Below, piece by piece: positions 33,171 through 45,096 of a stretch of DNA of 64,000 nucleotides. The first letter of the stretch is position 1; each line of letters starts with the position of its first letter. The stretch lies in assembly GCF_016920785.2 (NCBI RefSeq), contig NW_024609846.1:79183816-79247815 (forward strand), written 5' to 3'. Made by a program: the position numbers and the translations under genes. This stretch comes from Ixodes scapularis. Its lineage: Eukaryota; Arthropoda; Arachnida; Ixodida; Ixodidae. The notes under the pieces are model-generated. The model was given only the letters and a program-made list of their open reading frames with translations, was not told where the DNA came from and ran no database searches.

Positions 33171-34460
33171 CCTGATGGCCGCTGTGCAATCGCTCCAAGA
33201 CTTCTCCTTGCAGACTAGGCAAGATCACCAGCCGGTCGTTACGCATTAGTAATCCCTGCACAACCGAAAGGTCTGCGGCGAGACTCGCGAATTTGCTTAA
33301 GTTCGGAGGAAGTTTGTCCCTTGCCAGCCATTGTTTTTCACAGTATTCCATAACCCTTGATGTGGTTGGGTCTTTGAAAAGCTCTGCCTTCAGTCTGGAC
33401 AAAAATGAGGTAGAGGCTGGAAGGAGCTCCACTGTTAGCATTTCATACTCGTGAACCAACGTTTCACTGATCTTCACGGTGTGCCTTGAGTCTGTAGACT
33501 GGCGTGTAGTCAGTAGGGGTTTCCTGGAGAAGACATCTGCGGTGAACATCTCTTTGCCCGGTACGTGGGATATCGCAAAGTCATACTCAAAGATGTGCAT
33601 CCTCAGACGCTGTAGCCTTGGTGTCATTTCGTCAAGACATTTCGTTGTGAACAGTGGCACCAGAGGCTTGTGGTCTGTTTCGACATGGAATTCCTTTCCT
33701 ACCAAGTAGGTCCGGAAATGTTCACAGGCCCATACGATGGCCAAAGCCTCCTTTTCAACTTGGGCGTATCTCTGCTCCATTTGTGTCGTGGCTCTCGATG
33801 CGTATACCACTGGGCGTCTTTTGCCGTTTTCCTCTTGGAGCAGAACCGCCCCCGGTGCAAATGAAGACGCATCCGCCGACAATGTAAGTTGTGCATCCGG
33901 TTTATAGAGTGTGAGCACAGGAGTCTTGCATAGGAGATCTTTGATGTTAAGGAATGCTTCTTCCTGAGGCTCGCTCCAGAGCCAGCTAGCATCCTCGTGT
34001 AGCAGATCTCGAAGTGGCTTAGTTTTCTCGGCTACGTTGGGAAGAAATTTCCCAAGGTGGTTGACCATCCCCAAGAATGATCGCAGGTCTGCCAAGCTTC
34101 CAGGTGCCGACATCTGGACGATCGCTTCCGTTTTCTTGGGGTGTGCCGCAATGCCCCTGCTGTCCAGAAGGTTGCCCAGAAACGTGATGCTCTTTCTGGA
34201 GAACTCACACTTTGAGGTGTTCAGGGTCACTCCGGAGTCGTGGAGGCGGCGGAGTACCAACTCAAGATTTTTGTTGTGTTCCCTTTTGTCACGACTGAAA
34301 ACTAAGATGTCATCCATATGACATACTTGTCCTGGGATTCCCTCTAGGATCCTTAGCATCTCCCGCTGAAAGGCTTCGGGCGCTGTCGCAATGCCAAACG
34401 GGAGTCTTTTGAATTGAAACTGTCCCACTGGTGTGATAAAAGTCGTCAGTTCCTTTGACT
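33130..34460 (-). pseudogene. RT, RNase H and integrase N-terminus of the LTR element
   Basis: One long frame begins in RT with FKRLPFGIATAPEAFQ, then HMDDILVFS at the catalytic site (family usual form Y-x-DD; here His-Met-Asp-Asp). The connection follows, then RNase H with LSADAS, EKEALAIVWA and ETDHKPL. It ends in the His-rich integrase zinc finger HSGHQG. A frame change near 34460 separates it from the upstream protease-RT frame. Together these reverse-transcribe element RNA in particles in the cytoplasm. Confidence 0.9.
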
Positions 34461-35257
34461 CGGGCTAGTGGTGCTTGCCAGTAGTCGGCATTGGCATCTA
34501 GTTTGCTGAATACCGTCGCCCCGGCGAGTCTTGCCAAGCTCTCCTCTACGGTTGGCATGATGATCCGCTCCGGCACCAGTTGCGGGTTTAGCTGTGTATA
34601 GTCCACGCAGATACGAAGAGAACTGTCTTGCTTTTTAGCTACCACCATGGGTGCACACCATGCTGTGGCATGGTCGACTCTTTCAATAACGTCCATGTCT
34701 TGCATCCGTTGCAATTCCTGTTGAGTGCTGGGTAGCAGAGGTAGAGGTACCCTTCTCGGGTATGTGATTGCGAATGGTCTCGCATCAGGGTGAAGCGCGA
34801 TCTTGTACTCCACATTCATTTTCCCCAGTCCTTGGAAAAGCAAGGGGTACTTTTTACGGGGGTGGTCATACTCCGGCTTGCTTTCGGCTTTGACTTCGTT
34901 CGAGCTAGGTAGCACCTGGAGGGCTTCAATTGCAGGCCGCCCCAGCAGTGGGTGTTTTAGCTGGTCGGACACATAGATGATTTCTCTAGTAGTGTGCCCA
35001 TTCCAGGTTACCGTCGCCGTGAACTTGCCTAGCGTGTTCAGCGGAGTGTGGCCTGCTCCATAAAGATCCGTCCCTGTTGTCTGCAAGGTTGCAAACGTTG
35101 TCGCGTCGCACATATTGGGAGGGATAGCTGTGACGTCCGCCCCCGTGTCCACCTTGAATGTGATGTCTTGGTTGTTTACTTTGGCTGTAATGTACCAGGC
35201 TTCCCCTGGTACATTTCCCGTTGCTTGAGTGTACCAACTCGCCGAGGAAGACTTCAT
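34460..35257 (-). pseudogene. Protease and RT N-terminus of the LTR element
   Basis: Residues about 33-43 carry FKVDTGADVTA, the aspartic protease active site, with LGRPAIEAL closing the domain. The RT fingers and palm follow with PMVVAKKQDSSLRICVDYTQ and KLDANADYWQ. The frame is lost at about 34460 and RT resumes in another frame at once. Confidence 0.9.
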
Positions 35258-35279
35258 TCAGTCCTTGTCTGTGCTCTTG

Positions 35280-36133
35280 TATACTGAAATTTTCTCAAGT
35301 GTGTTTGGAAAAACAGACGCTCTCAAAGTGGCCTAGCTTTTTGCATTCGTTGCACTTCTTGTCTTTTGCGGCACATTGAGACTTGGCGTGTTTCCGTGAA
35401 CTGCCACACCATCGGCACGTCTATGGCGAATTATTAGACAGGGCTTGGAGAGGCAACATGTTCGGACGCCAAAAGTCCTTGTTCTCGCTTTTTGTTTTTG
35501 GCTGTCTTCTGAGTTCTTCAAGAACGTTGCCGTCTGTCTTTGTGCTGCGTAGCTCAATCTGTTGGCGCTTTACCGCCTGATGATCAAGCTGCCGTAGTCG
35601 CGCGCTGCAGTGTAAGCTTAGCATCAAGCTGGAGTTTCTCGCTTAGTTTCTTGTCCAGGAGTCTGACGACAATGCGGTCCTATATGAGCTCGTCCCGTAA
35701 AGGGCTGTAGTCGCAGGTATCCACCAATCTGTGCAATGCCGTGATAAAGACCTCCACAGGCTCGTCCAGCTCTTGCTTTCTAGAATTTAACTTCGCTCTC
35801 TCAAAGATGACGTCCACCCGCGGAATGAAGTGCGTGTCGAACTTAGCTTTGACTATGTCGTAGTCGTTCAGCTCCTCTTGTGTCATCTCGAGCGAAGAAA
35901 GGACATCCTCTGCCCATAGCTTAGATGAAGGTTTTCACCCGAGTCGAAGCGTCACACAGATGAAGCCCCGAGATAATCCGGTAGCGGTCCCACTGAATGA
36001 TCCATCGCTTCCAGTCGCTCGGATTCCTGAAATCCAGCTTCTCCGGTAGCTCGACCGCAAAGGGGTTGAAGAAGGAAGGTCCTACGCTGGCCTAGGATAT
36101 TGAAGCCCCCGAACCGTCTGCGTTGCTAGTCAT
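35280..36133 (-). pseudogene. Gag of the LTR element (multiple stops)
   Basis: ATG at 36131-36133 begins a frame with a stop after 13 codons. It then runs through DWKRWIIQWDRYRIISGL, reaching another stop. The 35680-35886 frame has FDTHFIPRVDVIFERAKLN and LVDTCDYSPLRDELI, typical of Ty3/gypsy capsid. Near 35310-35410 two CCHC zinc knuckles (CRWCGSSRKHAKSQC and CNECKKLGHFESVC) mark nucleocapsid. It would package element RNA. At least three stops and frame changes make it dead. Confidence 0.85.
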
Positions 36134-36236
36134 GGCGTAGATCTAGCAGCGGCTCGAATCTTCTTTGCTGGCCGTTCGGTCTAACTGCAGAGTTTGGTGC
36201 GGCTTCTCAGGTCCCGAGAAACGATGGAGGATTGTT

Positions 36237-36258
36237 CAGTATCCCACTGCTGCCACCA
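36237..36258 (-). other. Primer-binding site
   Basis: On the minus strand TGGTGGCAGCAGTGGGAT follows the 5' LTR directly. It starts TGG, as a tRNA 3' CCA complement should. The primer tRNA is not determined. Confidence 0.7.
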
Positions 36259-36433
36259 TGTCGTGTTCCGAGGCGAGAGAAAGGTCAAAGTCCGGGGCCG
36301 CAAACAAAATACCCGTGAGTCCTTCATCGAACCTTAAGCGTATCTGCCAGTCATGCACATCTCGGACCCTCACGCGTGGCCCAGCCAGCTCACCATCTCC
36401 CATGCCGCCAGACTTTGTCTTCTTTATACGGCA
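36259..36433 (-). repeat. 5' LTR
   Basis: On the element strand it starts TGCCGTATAAAGAAGAC, with a TATA-like box at its very start, and ends CGGAACACGACA. It pairs with 32094-32267. Confidence 0.9.
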
Positions 36434-36438
36434 GTAAT
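36434..36438. repeat. 5-bp TSD of the LTR retrotransposon, right
   Basis: GTAAT matches 32089-32093. Confidence 0.85.
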
Positions 36439-36543
36439 TATACAAAAGATGAAGCTCCGAAAAGTTTGATGAAAAGAAGATAGCTATCCCCGTTTAATTT
36501 TTCTTGCCACCTTAGCATGCTATGTCCGAAGTATTCTGCTTTT

Positions 36544-36683
36544 TTTTGCAGGGGTTGTAGTGACGTCGAAGTGCCAAGCTCTGATTGAAGGATGGTGGGT
36601 ACACAATGCTAGCTGCCTTCAGGTCTACCCACTATCCTTCAATCAGAGCTCTGCATTCTGACATCACCACAACCCCTGCAAAA
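36544..36683. mobile_element. Hairpin MITE, about 140 bp
   Basis: Arms of about 58 bp: TTTGCAGGGGTTGTAGTGACG to GATGGTGGGTAC pairs with GTCTACCCACTATCC to CAACCCCTGCAAA. A related fragment is at 29380-29430. No TSD is apparent. Confidence 0.8.
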
Positions 36684-37487
36684 GAAACGGACGAACTTGC
36701 ACTCCACATAGACATTGCCAAGTGTATTTCAACACGTCTAAATGCCTAAACTTTAGACTATTTTGTCACCATGATTTTAATGAAGTTTTGCTAGGTGAAG
36801 TATGTTTTCCAGAGCGTTTGCAGGTGCCATACATAAATTTAAAGAAAAAACATTGACTACATTTGTCCTCGGAGTTTTTACAGAACACACATCGCTATCA
36901 CCATCACTATTTTTATTTTTCCAAGATGGCCGTTTTATTTCGTGAACGTTCTGTGACTTCGGCGATTTACTTGATTTACGAACAGCACTGCCCAATCGGT
37001 ACGTTAATTTTGGTGGCTATTTATCTCGTAATATCGTGGGTATCTTGTATTTGTACAGAATGTAGTATTTAAGGTTGAGATTGTTCGTACAGAGCATTAG
37101 CACGGTGGGTCGTCTCGTCTGTTCTAATTTGTTTGTGTTTGCCTTTTGTCCACGTTTCTTTCCCTTCCAAACCCATCACACACTCTTGTTCATTTTCCTG
37201 TTTTCATTACCTAAAAGTTTGCTAACGACAATCATATTTTGTATGAAACCGGACAAGTAGAAAGTGCCCATGCAGCTCTACCTGCACCGTTCTGTTTATG
37301 TTGCGCAATTGGAAGATAGGCTTTTACTGTTTTGAAAATATTCTTTAACTTATGGCGTTCTAAAATATCGCTAGGAAGCCGAGTTATGTTCGTAAAGAAC
37401 ATGTGGTTAAGCAGGGGTGGATAGCGCTTGTGTTTAGATGTTTCCGCATGTCCGGAAAGCATCCTTGCGGGGCAACTGTCAACAATC
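36684..37487. other. Unassigned sequence
   Basis: No recognisable gene. TTTCCAAGATGGCCG at about 36918 is YY1-like. Confidence 0.4.
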
Positions 37488-37658
37488 TATACTTCGTTTC
37501 AGCTTCGGTCCAGACGCAGCCGATGCTACAAGCGCGGGCATGTGACCCAGAACAGTGCTTGCACTGCACGAGCGCGCGTGCTTGGCAGGGATGCTGAAAG
37601 CCCGGAGCTCGCGCTTGTAGCTTTGGCTGCGTCTGGACCGAAGCTGAAACGAAGTATA
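37488..37658. mobile_element. Hairpin MITE with 51-bp arms
   Basis: TATACTTCGTTTCAGCTTCG, continuing through CCAGACGCAGCCGATGCTAC, is mirrored at the right end. Relics of the same arm are seen at about 7840-7900, 56362-56403 and 62045-62105. The core is GC-rich and non-coding. Confidence 0.85.
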
Positions 37659-38362
37659 GTGACGAGCCGAAGCGGGACGGTAATGTTGGAGATATGAAAC
37701 AGAATAGTACCCCGTGTTAAATATTTATTTGGTGGTCTGCTAGGCACCACTGAGGTGCTTTGTTTGGCTGTGTGCCTTTATTTTATACTCACAGAATGTG
37801 CTGCACCTACATCTACTGCTCAGTTTCACTCGTGCAGAGGTCTACGACAGTTGACCGAACACAATTCCGTAGAAGCATGTTTTCGAGAACAGGACCATTT
37901 TATCGAAGCTCAGTTTACAGCAACATCAGTTATTGAAAAAGGATGGCCATTTAGTGAATCTATTCAATTGGCATAAGCAAATCTGGAAGCCCCTAAATAC
38001 TAGCGCGATTCACTGAGGCGTGTTTGCCTATGCTTCGAGCACTCAGTCTTCTCTCTTAGGCTGTAAACCAGGCAGAATGTAATTGCAAAAACGGCAGAGT
38101 TGTGACATGCACAAAACATGTCTATCATACTCTGAATGTGCTGGCCGCCCAAGCGAGCGATTCGCTGACTGGCTCGGCTTTACCGTCAGCCAAGGCAGAG
38201 CAAGCAGTCGAGTTTGGTGAATTGCGTTTTCCTGAATTTGCGAGAAGCAAGTTTGTTGCCATTTTCTCTAAACTGTGTGTCTTTTTGAAAGGATTCAATA
38301 AGAAGTTTCCAAACTGGTGCTTGAGAAAATAGGTGCCTCCACTCAGACCCTACATGCCAATA
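37659..38362. other. Unassigned sequence with a 76-codon ORF
   Basis: 38102-38332 is open on the plus strand, with ATG and protein-like composition (FPEFARSKFVAIFSKLCVFL), but matches no family I know. It is probably chance or a decayed repeat. Confidence 0.3.
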
Positions 38363-38730
38363 TTCTTAGAGCTATCAGTTGACAAGCTCCACAGAAAAGC
38401 AGCGTTCGAAAACAGTTCTCTGTTGCTGGCACGCAAGCAGGTATAGGTAGATAACATTCCTAGCGCCACAGCGTCAATGCCTCCATGGTCAACAGAGAAC
38501 ATTTTTTGAACAACGCTCTTTTTGCATTAAGTATTGTGAAGACCTTGTTTATTGTAAGGTATTGTGTTATTATAATAAAGTCACTTTCCGCCGCAAGTAA
38601 TGTGCATCCAACGTTTCACCGGATCTGTCCGTATGACGGGCCGATCGTGTAGCAGGTGCCATTAAGCGGATGCGCCGCAAAAAGGCGTCGGGCGTTTTCC
38701 GAAGCTTGTCAACTGACCTAGATCTAAGAA
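38363..38730. mobile_element. MITE with TTCTTAGA ends
   Basis: TTCTTAGAGCTATCAGTTGAC at the left and, inverted, TTCTTAGATCTAGGTCAGTTG at the right, both then reading into ACAAGCT. Length 368 bp; non-coding. No clear target duplication. Confidence 0.6.
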
Positions 38731-40206
38731 CATATGTACACACATTTCTACTATTGCCAAGCGGGTCCAGATATTGTTGGAGATCTGCTGTTTGCTAAAA
38801 ATGTTTTTACAACGTTCACACGTTGGTCAATAAAAGCACATCTTTTTTTTCAGTAATATTGACTAACATTTCAGCAATCAAGGAAGTTGACACCGAAATG
38901 TTGAAAGCAATAAAGAAATTAAAGCTAGGCTGTTTTTGGGTCCAGATTTATCTTTTATTGTTAAGAACAGCACTGATTTTGTTTGCCCCATCATTGAAGC
39001 ATGCATATCCTCAGATTTAGAAATTAGTTTCTGCACACTTGAATACACGGTGCCATTTCTTCTTTCTTGGAAGCAAGTCGATATTTATTTCGATTTATAG
39101 CAAGCTTTTGATAAGATCAACCAGAAATTGCTTTTGTAAAAACCGTCATTGTATGGTGTAGCATTGCCAGATTTAAAATGGTTTAATAACTGTAGCAACT
39201 CGCAAGATGAGGACGGTAGGGAGAAGCTTCCTACTTTTGGCAATGCTTGAAGCCCGGGCATTTGTAAGACACGCCCAGACGTTCTCATTCCGTTAGGGAT
39301 TATATCTAACATATCGCCCAAATCGTGTTCGGGTGTTGAATAGACTTGTATGTTTTTGTACTGACCTGGAGGACTAAATGTAGGACAACAAGAATTGCAG
39401 GGAGGAGCCTCCTACATTCAGCAATGCTTTGGCATCTTGCGAGCCTCCAGAACGCACACGCAGACAGAGCATGAGAAAAGGCGACAAGTGCTTGCTGGAG
39501 GCTGGGCGCTAAGAGATGCCCTGGGTTTCTCATCTTGTTGACGACTATTAGCACAGAGATGTTCTGGTGGCATCTTTTTTCATTCACAACATCAGAGGCA
39601 GTTTGATACTTCAGCACCATGATCCAGGTAAGAAAAAAAAATGTTTTTCATGCAAGGCTTGTCAAAATATTAGGTCCTGGAAAATATCAGCCATCCACAT
39701 TGTCCTTATTGAGAACTCTACTCTATGTTCATGTCCTGCGGCCTTATTGAAAAGCACTGCAAAAGAGCGCAAGCATGTACCTGATCTCGCCACACCAGTC
39801 TCCTCCTGGACAATAAATTCTGCTTGCTATGGTCACCAAATGTCAACAGATGCACATGCCAAGCCAGCTACCGCCACTCCATCTTCCAAATGTAGTCTCC
39901 TACCAATGCAACAGTAGCTTGGGCTCCCAAGCTATTCAATCCCCCCTGCAAGTGGTTTTATGGCATCCCTTCAATTTATTTTTTAAATTCTATATTTTTT
40001 CACCCCGTCACATGGGTGCTGCCATCTTAAAATCACGTCACATAGCCGCCATAAGGTGGCTTCAAATCGTCGCTCCTCCCTCCCCTTCCTGAACACGTTG
40101 CATTCGTTTTTTCGTCGAGTTTTACTGCAATTTTACAGCGAAGCTGTATCTGACACGTTGGCAAGTTTTCTTTTGTGTCTGTCAACAGAACAGTAGTGGA
40201 CAGAAA
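38731..40206. other. Unassigned sequence
   Basis: Two GGAGGCTCCTAC/GGTAGGGAGAAGC-like snippets near 39210 and 39400 suggest decayed repeats. No gene was recognised. Confidence 0.35.
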
Positions 40207-40314
40207 AGCATTGTGCGCTCCTTGTCTTCTATCGTGTAGTTTTGACACTTGTAGTTTTCAATAAGAAAACCACAAGTGTCGGAACCACATGATAGATTAG
40301 GCGTGCACAATGCG
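40207..40314. mobile_element. Hairpin MITE, about 108 bp
   Basis: AGCATTGTGCGCTCCTTGTC through TTGACACTTGTAGTTTTC pairs with GAAAACCACAAGTGTCGG through GCACAATGCG, with a tiny loop. Confidence 0.75.
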
Positions 40315-41741
40315 AAACACATAGTGCTCCCCGCATGCGTCTCTCGGTAAAAATTGCGATTTCATAAGTTGCCGTGGTAACGGCACCATACAGTCTTTCA
40401 CATAGGCTCTTTCGCTGTTTACGAACATGAATTGCTGCTTGCGAATCAAGCGACTTCTGATCGCACAGTCTTTGCAAGTCTGTCGAGCTTGCTTATGTCA
40501 CCCATGCTAGAAAGGATAAATGCTACACGGACAACAAGGTTGGAGATTTAATGAGGGCATTCGGCTGTACAATTTAATATCTTGGAGGAGGAAAGTTTGT
40601 TTACAAAATATTCAAAACTTATTAACATACTGTAAAGGACTTAAATTTTGCAAACCGCCTACATTTCGTAAAAAATAGGTCACGCGAACTATTCTGGTAA
40701 AACGTAAATACATTGGAATCTATATTGAGATTCCACCGCATCGCGAAAATTAGAACCCGCGAATTATTCCAAAACTTCAGCTTTAACGTGAATTGCGAAA
40801 TATTAACCTGCAAAAAATAAGTCGTTTACAGCATCTCCCATTTCTTTGTTTTTTTTTTGGCGTTCACCTGAAGAATTGGTGGTTAAACATTTCATCGACA
40901 TTTCAGGCAGCTGTGTCAAGGTGGGTTTTGTTCATTCTTTTTGTGAATCGGAAGTTCGCTGGGACAACAAACTGGAGCACCGCCTGGTGGCATTTGCAAA
41001 GAAAAGGGTCTTTACAAAAAACGTTTTGGTATAGTGCAGTGGGCAATCGTTGCAGGTGATACCACAGCTTCGCTGGCCAACTAGCTGTCTTTACAGTGTG
41101 AATAGGAGCCCCAATTTTTTTATTTTGTCTTGCTTTGTGAAGTGTTGTCTGATACTTATATTTACTACCTAACTGCATACCATCATTATGCGTGCAACTT
41201 CTGCACATTATGTTATATATGCACCGTCGGGGAAAGGAATCAGCGTTAGCACTGGCGCACATAGAGTATGGAGAGGTCCCCAAGTCGGACAAGGGTTGAG
41301 AGGCCAATTATTTATGACACTGGAAATTTGCTTAAGTGTTAGTTGTGCAATAAGAAGCACAAGGTATATTTACACATTTACGATCTTAAAGAAGACTGCA
41401 AATATAGACAATGCAAGTAGTCACTGTTTCTTGAAAGCACCGTGCTCTGCCTTCATAACGAATCCAAAAGTTACTTTTGATTATATGGCGGAATCATGAT
41501 TGTAGTAGAAACATTTGTTTGATCTATTTATGAATTTAAATAAACTACAAATAATTTATTTAGACACACAGGGTTGCCTCCCGGGGTGAAAAACGTGTCG
41601 AAGAAAACTTGAGTGCCTGGCAAAAGTGCCCGAGGCACATAATGCACGACGCTGAAAAGAGACCATCATCATGGAAATCGCTCGGGTGCAGCGATGTCGA
41701 TGCCGGATTTACCCTCGACGCCGCTGAAAGAGCGTACCTGT
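40315..41741. other. Unassigned sequence
   Basis: AT-rich with short frames. No element ends or motifs recognised. Confidence 0.35.
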
Positions 41742-42176
41742 TAGTGATGCAAAACTATCAATAGTAGCGAAAGTAGCCAGAAATCTGACACGATAGCAAA
41801 AAAACTATCGATAGTCGAATATCGAAAAACTAGACACTACTATCAATAGTCGACTGTCGAAAAGCTATGGATAGTACTATCGATAGTCGACTATCATAAA
41901 ACTATCGATAGTACTGTCAACGCTTTACTATCGATAGTCTTGCGACACTAGTAGTTTGCGTCGCTGTCTTCTTTTTCTCTTTATTTTTTCAAATGGGACA
42001 CCAACTAGCCCAAGCACTTACCATCCCAACTTGGTTCAACTTTCAGTGATGATGAAGATGGGAGTTTGGGCGGAGAGGAGGAAGGGAGGTGAGCGGCGGT
42101 GCGGCATTTGTGTTTCTAGTGGTGCAAAACTATCAATAGTATTGATAGTCAATTTATTGATAGTTTTGAATCATTA
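41742..42176. mobile_element. hAT-type non-autonomous element with ACTATCGATAGT repeats
   Basis: The ends are TAGTGATGCAAAACTATC and, inverted, TAATGATTCAAAACTATC. The flanks GTACCTGT and GTACATGT match at 7 of 8 bases, the hAT duplication size. The left part contains repeated palindromic ACTATCGATAGT and CTATCAATAGT motifs. A second inner copy of the end sequence at about 42116 suggests a nested or rearranged relative. No transposase. Confidence 0.65.
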
Positions 42177-42843
42177 GTACATGTTCAAACAAATAACATC
42201 TGTCTACACAAATCCATGAAGGGGTACCTGGCATTTGACTGAGCCAAGCTTGCTGGAGGTCCAATTCTCTTGCACGATTTAATTTTATTTCACAAATTAT
42301 ATACTAGAAGACAAGACTTCAATTGGCGGGTTTGTCTCTTATCGCACATAACACAGCCGCGAGCCCGCTGAAACCAAAATCCATCCAAACTAAAGCCATT
42401 CTATGGCACCATGTGTGTCAATGCCCCGTGTCCACCAGTCAGGTAACTGCCGAGATGTAAAGGTCTATAGGAATACCGAGTTCGTGTAAAAGATAGCACA
42501 CCACGTCCAGTTGAGTTTAGCTCTTACTCACTTGCCGGGCAAGCACGCCGGCAAGCTTGCGCAAAGGTAGCACAAGAGAAACAAGTGATACACACTAGCG
42601 TACATAACTACAAACACAAAGAAAACTTCGTAGCCCTTATTGCCGGTAGCATTTCTTTCCAAGTGTAAATGGGTGAAAACCGATGCCATGATCTTCTGAA
42701 AAACTTCAGACATAGTGGCGAGAAAAATTAAAAACTGAGGAGATTCATTTCCTTTCTACCAAAATTTTTGTATCTTAACCTTTCAGTAATCACCCGACAT
42801 ATTTCAGAGTAATCTGAACCTTGGATTAACCACACTCTTTGTA

Positions 42844-43006
42844 CAGTGGAATCTCATTAGTTCAAGCCCTCTTAATTCAAACTCGCAAATAATTCAAGCT
42901 AACATGCAGGTCCCATCTTATATGTTTCTAGAAAGGAAACTTCCGGTAATTTAAACTCGTACAATGTTTTGGTCCCCCTCGGGTTCAAACTAACAAGATT
43001 CGACTG
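42844..43006. mobile_element. pogo/Tigger-type MITE with TA duplication
   Basis: This 163-bp element lies between TA dinucleotides. The ends are CAGTGGAATCTCATTAGTTC and, inverted, CAGTCGAATCTTGTTAGTTT. Internal TTCAAAC/TTAATTCAAACTCG motifs match the pogo style and the terminus at 26358. Confidence 0.8.
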
Positions 43007-43984
43007 TAAGATGTGGTCGGCAGGCGATGCGCACTGTCTTAAGAAATACCAACAATTTATATGACAGAAAGACCTGAGGGGATGGGGGACAAGACTTGAT
43101 CCAGGCACTGGGCCTAAAGAGAAGTTCCATCTTGCAAGGCTTGATCTATGATTCAGGGCATTTTCAACCTACGGTATATGTAGAGAATGAAAGTGCCTAC
43201 CAGGTGAACAGAAACAGTATGTTATCCGAACATGTAGGGCAACGCAAAGCCGTACATGTAGAGAGTTTGGTCAATGGGAGGTGCTGGCAGAGTCAGGGCG
43301 TGCGGCAGAGTCGGAAAGAGGGCTTGGCATGCTCTCTTGACCAACCAGAAGCCGGAAAGAATCCCCTAGCGGTGGTAGCAGCAAACAGTTCTGATCAAAA
43401 GTCTATGTTCGTATATGGTTTTAATAAGCGCGTAAAAGTGAAGTGTAGTAACTCTTCGTGGTTGAAAATAGGGTGCACGTGTTGTTTTGATCATGATCAT
43501 GCAGAAAGATGTAAGAAACGAATGCGCCGCGAAACTCTGTTTTGCGCGGACAGAGTGTGACCGTTCGGACGGCAGATTCTCGGCCCTGGGTGCTTGGCGT
43601 AAGGATTATGTCGATCGTTCCGCTAGTCGCACTCTTACACCATCTTTTTGGATTAACGTGATTGAAACATCACGTGTACCATATTTTCAGCCATTGAGAG
43701 TTACTCCAATGCAGTTATCAGGTTTGTTTCTTGCGACCACCGCCAAGGTATTATTTCCGGGTTCTGGTTGGTCACATTCAAATTTCTGAAGACGCCCTGG
43801 AACACGCCCAGTCCGCTTTCGGCCAATGGCGCCTCCTCATTTGTCTCCTATACTTCCCAACGAATGGCCAAACTCTCTACATTTAAGGCTCTGGGGCAAC
43901 GCACAGTAGTCGAGTATACAGTAAACTCTCACTTGAGCGAACGTCAGTTTAAAAAATATTTCGGCACACGGGAAATATTGCACA

Positions 43985-44077
43985 CGTCGACACACGGGAA
44001 ATACCGCAAAAAAATAAAGCAGACATTGTCACGACTTTGCAAGGTAAAACCGGAGAGGCGAAGAGCGGAAGAATAGA
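43985..44077 (+). repeat. Fragment shared with the inverted arms
   Basis: ACACGTCGACACACGGGAAA through GGAGAGGCGAAGAGCGGAAG resembles 47705-47800 in the right arm in the same orientation, with several differences. It is thus an older third copy of part of the duplicated segment. Confidence 0.75.
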
Positions 44078-44347
44078 CCCCTTGCAAAACGTACAGCGCC
44101 ACGGCGGCAGGGAATTTCGGGAACCCTCGGTACAAATCACGCGCTTTCTCGTTGCACCTTTGCGACTGCCCACGTGTCCCGGCAGCTACCGCCAGCAGCC
44201 GTTGCAGCCATCCCGCCCATCCGCCAAGTCGTTTGTCATTGGCGGCGTACTGTATCTGTAACAGCGTAAAGGCATCGCGACAGGTGAGCTTATTTGAATA
44301 CGTTATTCGTCGTAACTGAAGTGTCACCGAATCCACTTATTTTGCAC

Positions 44348-45096
44348 CGCAAGCAAGCAAGCAAAACTTTACTTTGTGTAAGGGCCTACGTCCTGGTCCG
44401 GACGGTCCGTCCGACGCACGTCTCGCGGATGGATTCCGCAAGGGGACTGGAGTGATTAATTAGTGCTTCTAGTGCGGTGGGTATGTCGGTGCGCATGGGT
44501 AGAGCCAGCCATTCCTCCCAAGAAATGATGTCTGAGAGGGTTGGGGGAAGGGTGGGTGGGTTACGAGACCAGTAGGTATGAGGGATGGAAGGGTATTCTC
44601 CGCATTTTGGGCAGGTGGGGGAGTCGGGTCGTTTGTAGATGTGGTGGAAGATGTAGTGCGATGAAAGAGAGTTGGTCTGGGCTTGCCTGACGAGGGAGGA
44701 TTGTTGCCTAGACATGGTCTTTGGAGGGTGAGGGTAAATGGTCCGCTCTTCAGGTTGTTCTTTTAACCTCGACTTCCGCAGGGCTCTGCGAGCGTTCCTT
44801 GTTGCGCCTACCGAGTAGATAGCTGGCCATGACGAGACGGGACCCGGGGAGTTCTCGAGGGTGAGACGATGGGCTGTCTCATTACCCTCCACGCATTGGT
44901 GGCCAGGCGTCCATACGAGGCGGAACTTTTTGTCCGGGTAGCAAACATGTATTTCACAGATTAGGTTATCCGTTTTAAGTGTAAGGTGTTGTCGATGTAG
45001 TTTCGTATTCTTCCAAATTGTCGATCGTTGGGGGTTCTGTGAAGGTTTCGGAGTAATGTATATTAGTGCGTGTGTTAAAGGGCAACTCCGCTTCAT
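44348..45096 (-). pseudogene. I-type LINE ORF2 C-terminus (5'-truncated)
   Basis: A 236-codon minus-strand frame. Residues about 55-85 have CYPDKKFRLVWTPGHQCVEG and NETAH, the C-terminal part of an RNase H domain as found in I-clade LINEs. Later CPKCGEYPSIPHTYW is the Cys-rich C-terminal finger of these proteins. The RT and endonuclease are absent, so the copy is truncated at its 5' side. The 3' end has a short GCTTGCTTGCTTGC tail. The protein would have served in target-primed reverse transcription in the nucleus. Confidence 0.75.

Larger units (their letters stand above)
32094..36433 (-). mobile_element. Ty3/gypsy-type LTR retrotransposon, full-length but inactive
   Basis: This 4340-bp element lies on the minus strand, with short LTRs (174 and 175 bp), a 5-bp GTAAT duplication, a primer-binding site next to the 5' LTR and a polypurine tract next to the 3' LTR. 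The internal order is gag, protease, RT, RNase H, integrase, the Ty3/gypsy order. Stops in gag, frameshifts in pol and a missing segment in integrase make it defective. The LTRs differ at several positions, so it is not a recent insertion. Confidence 0.92.

Noticed and set aside
32094..36433. Endogenous retrovirus rather than retrotransposon
   Set aside because: No envelope-like frame lies between integrase and the 3' LTR; only about 300 bp remains there.
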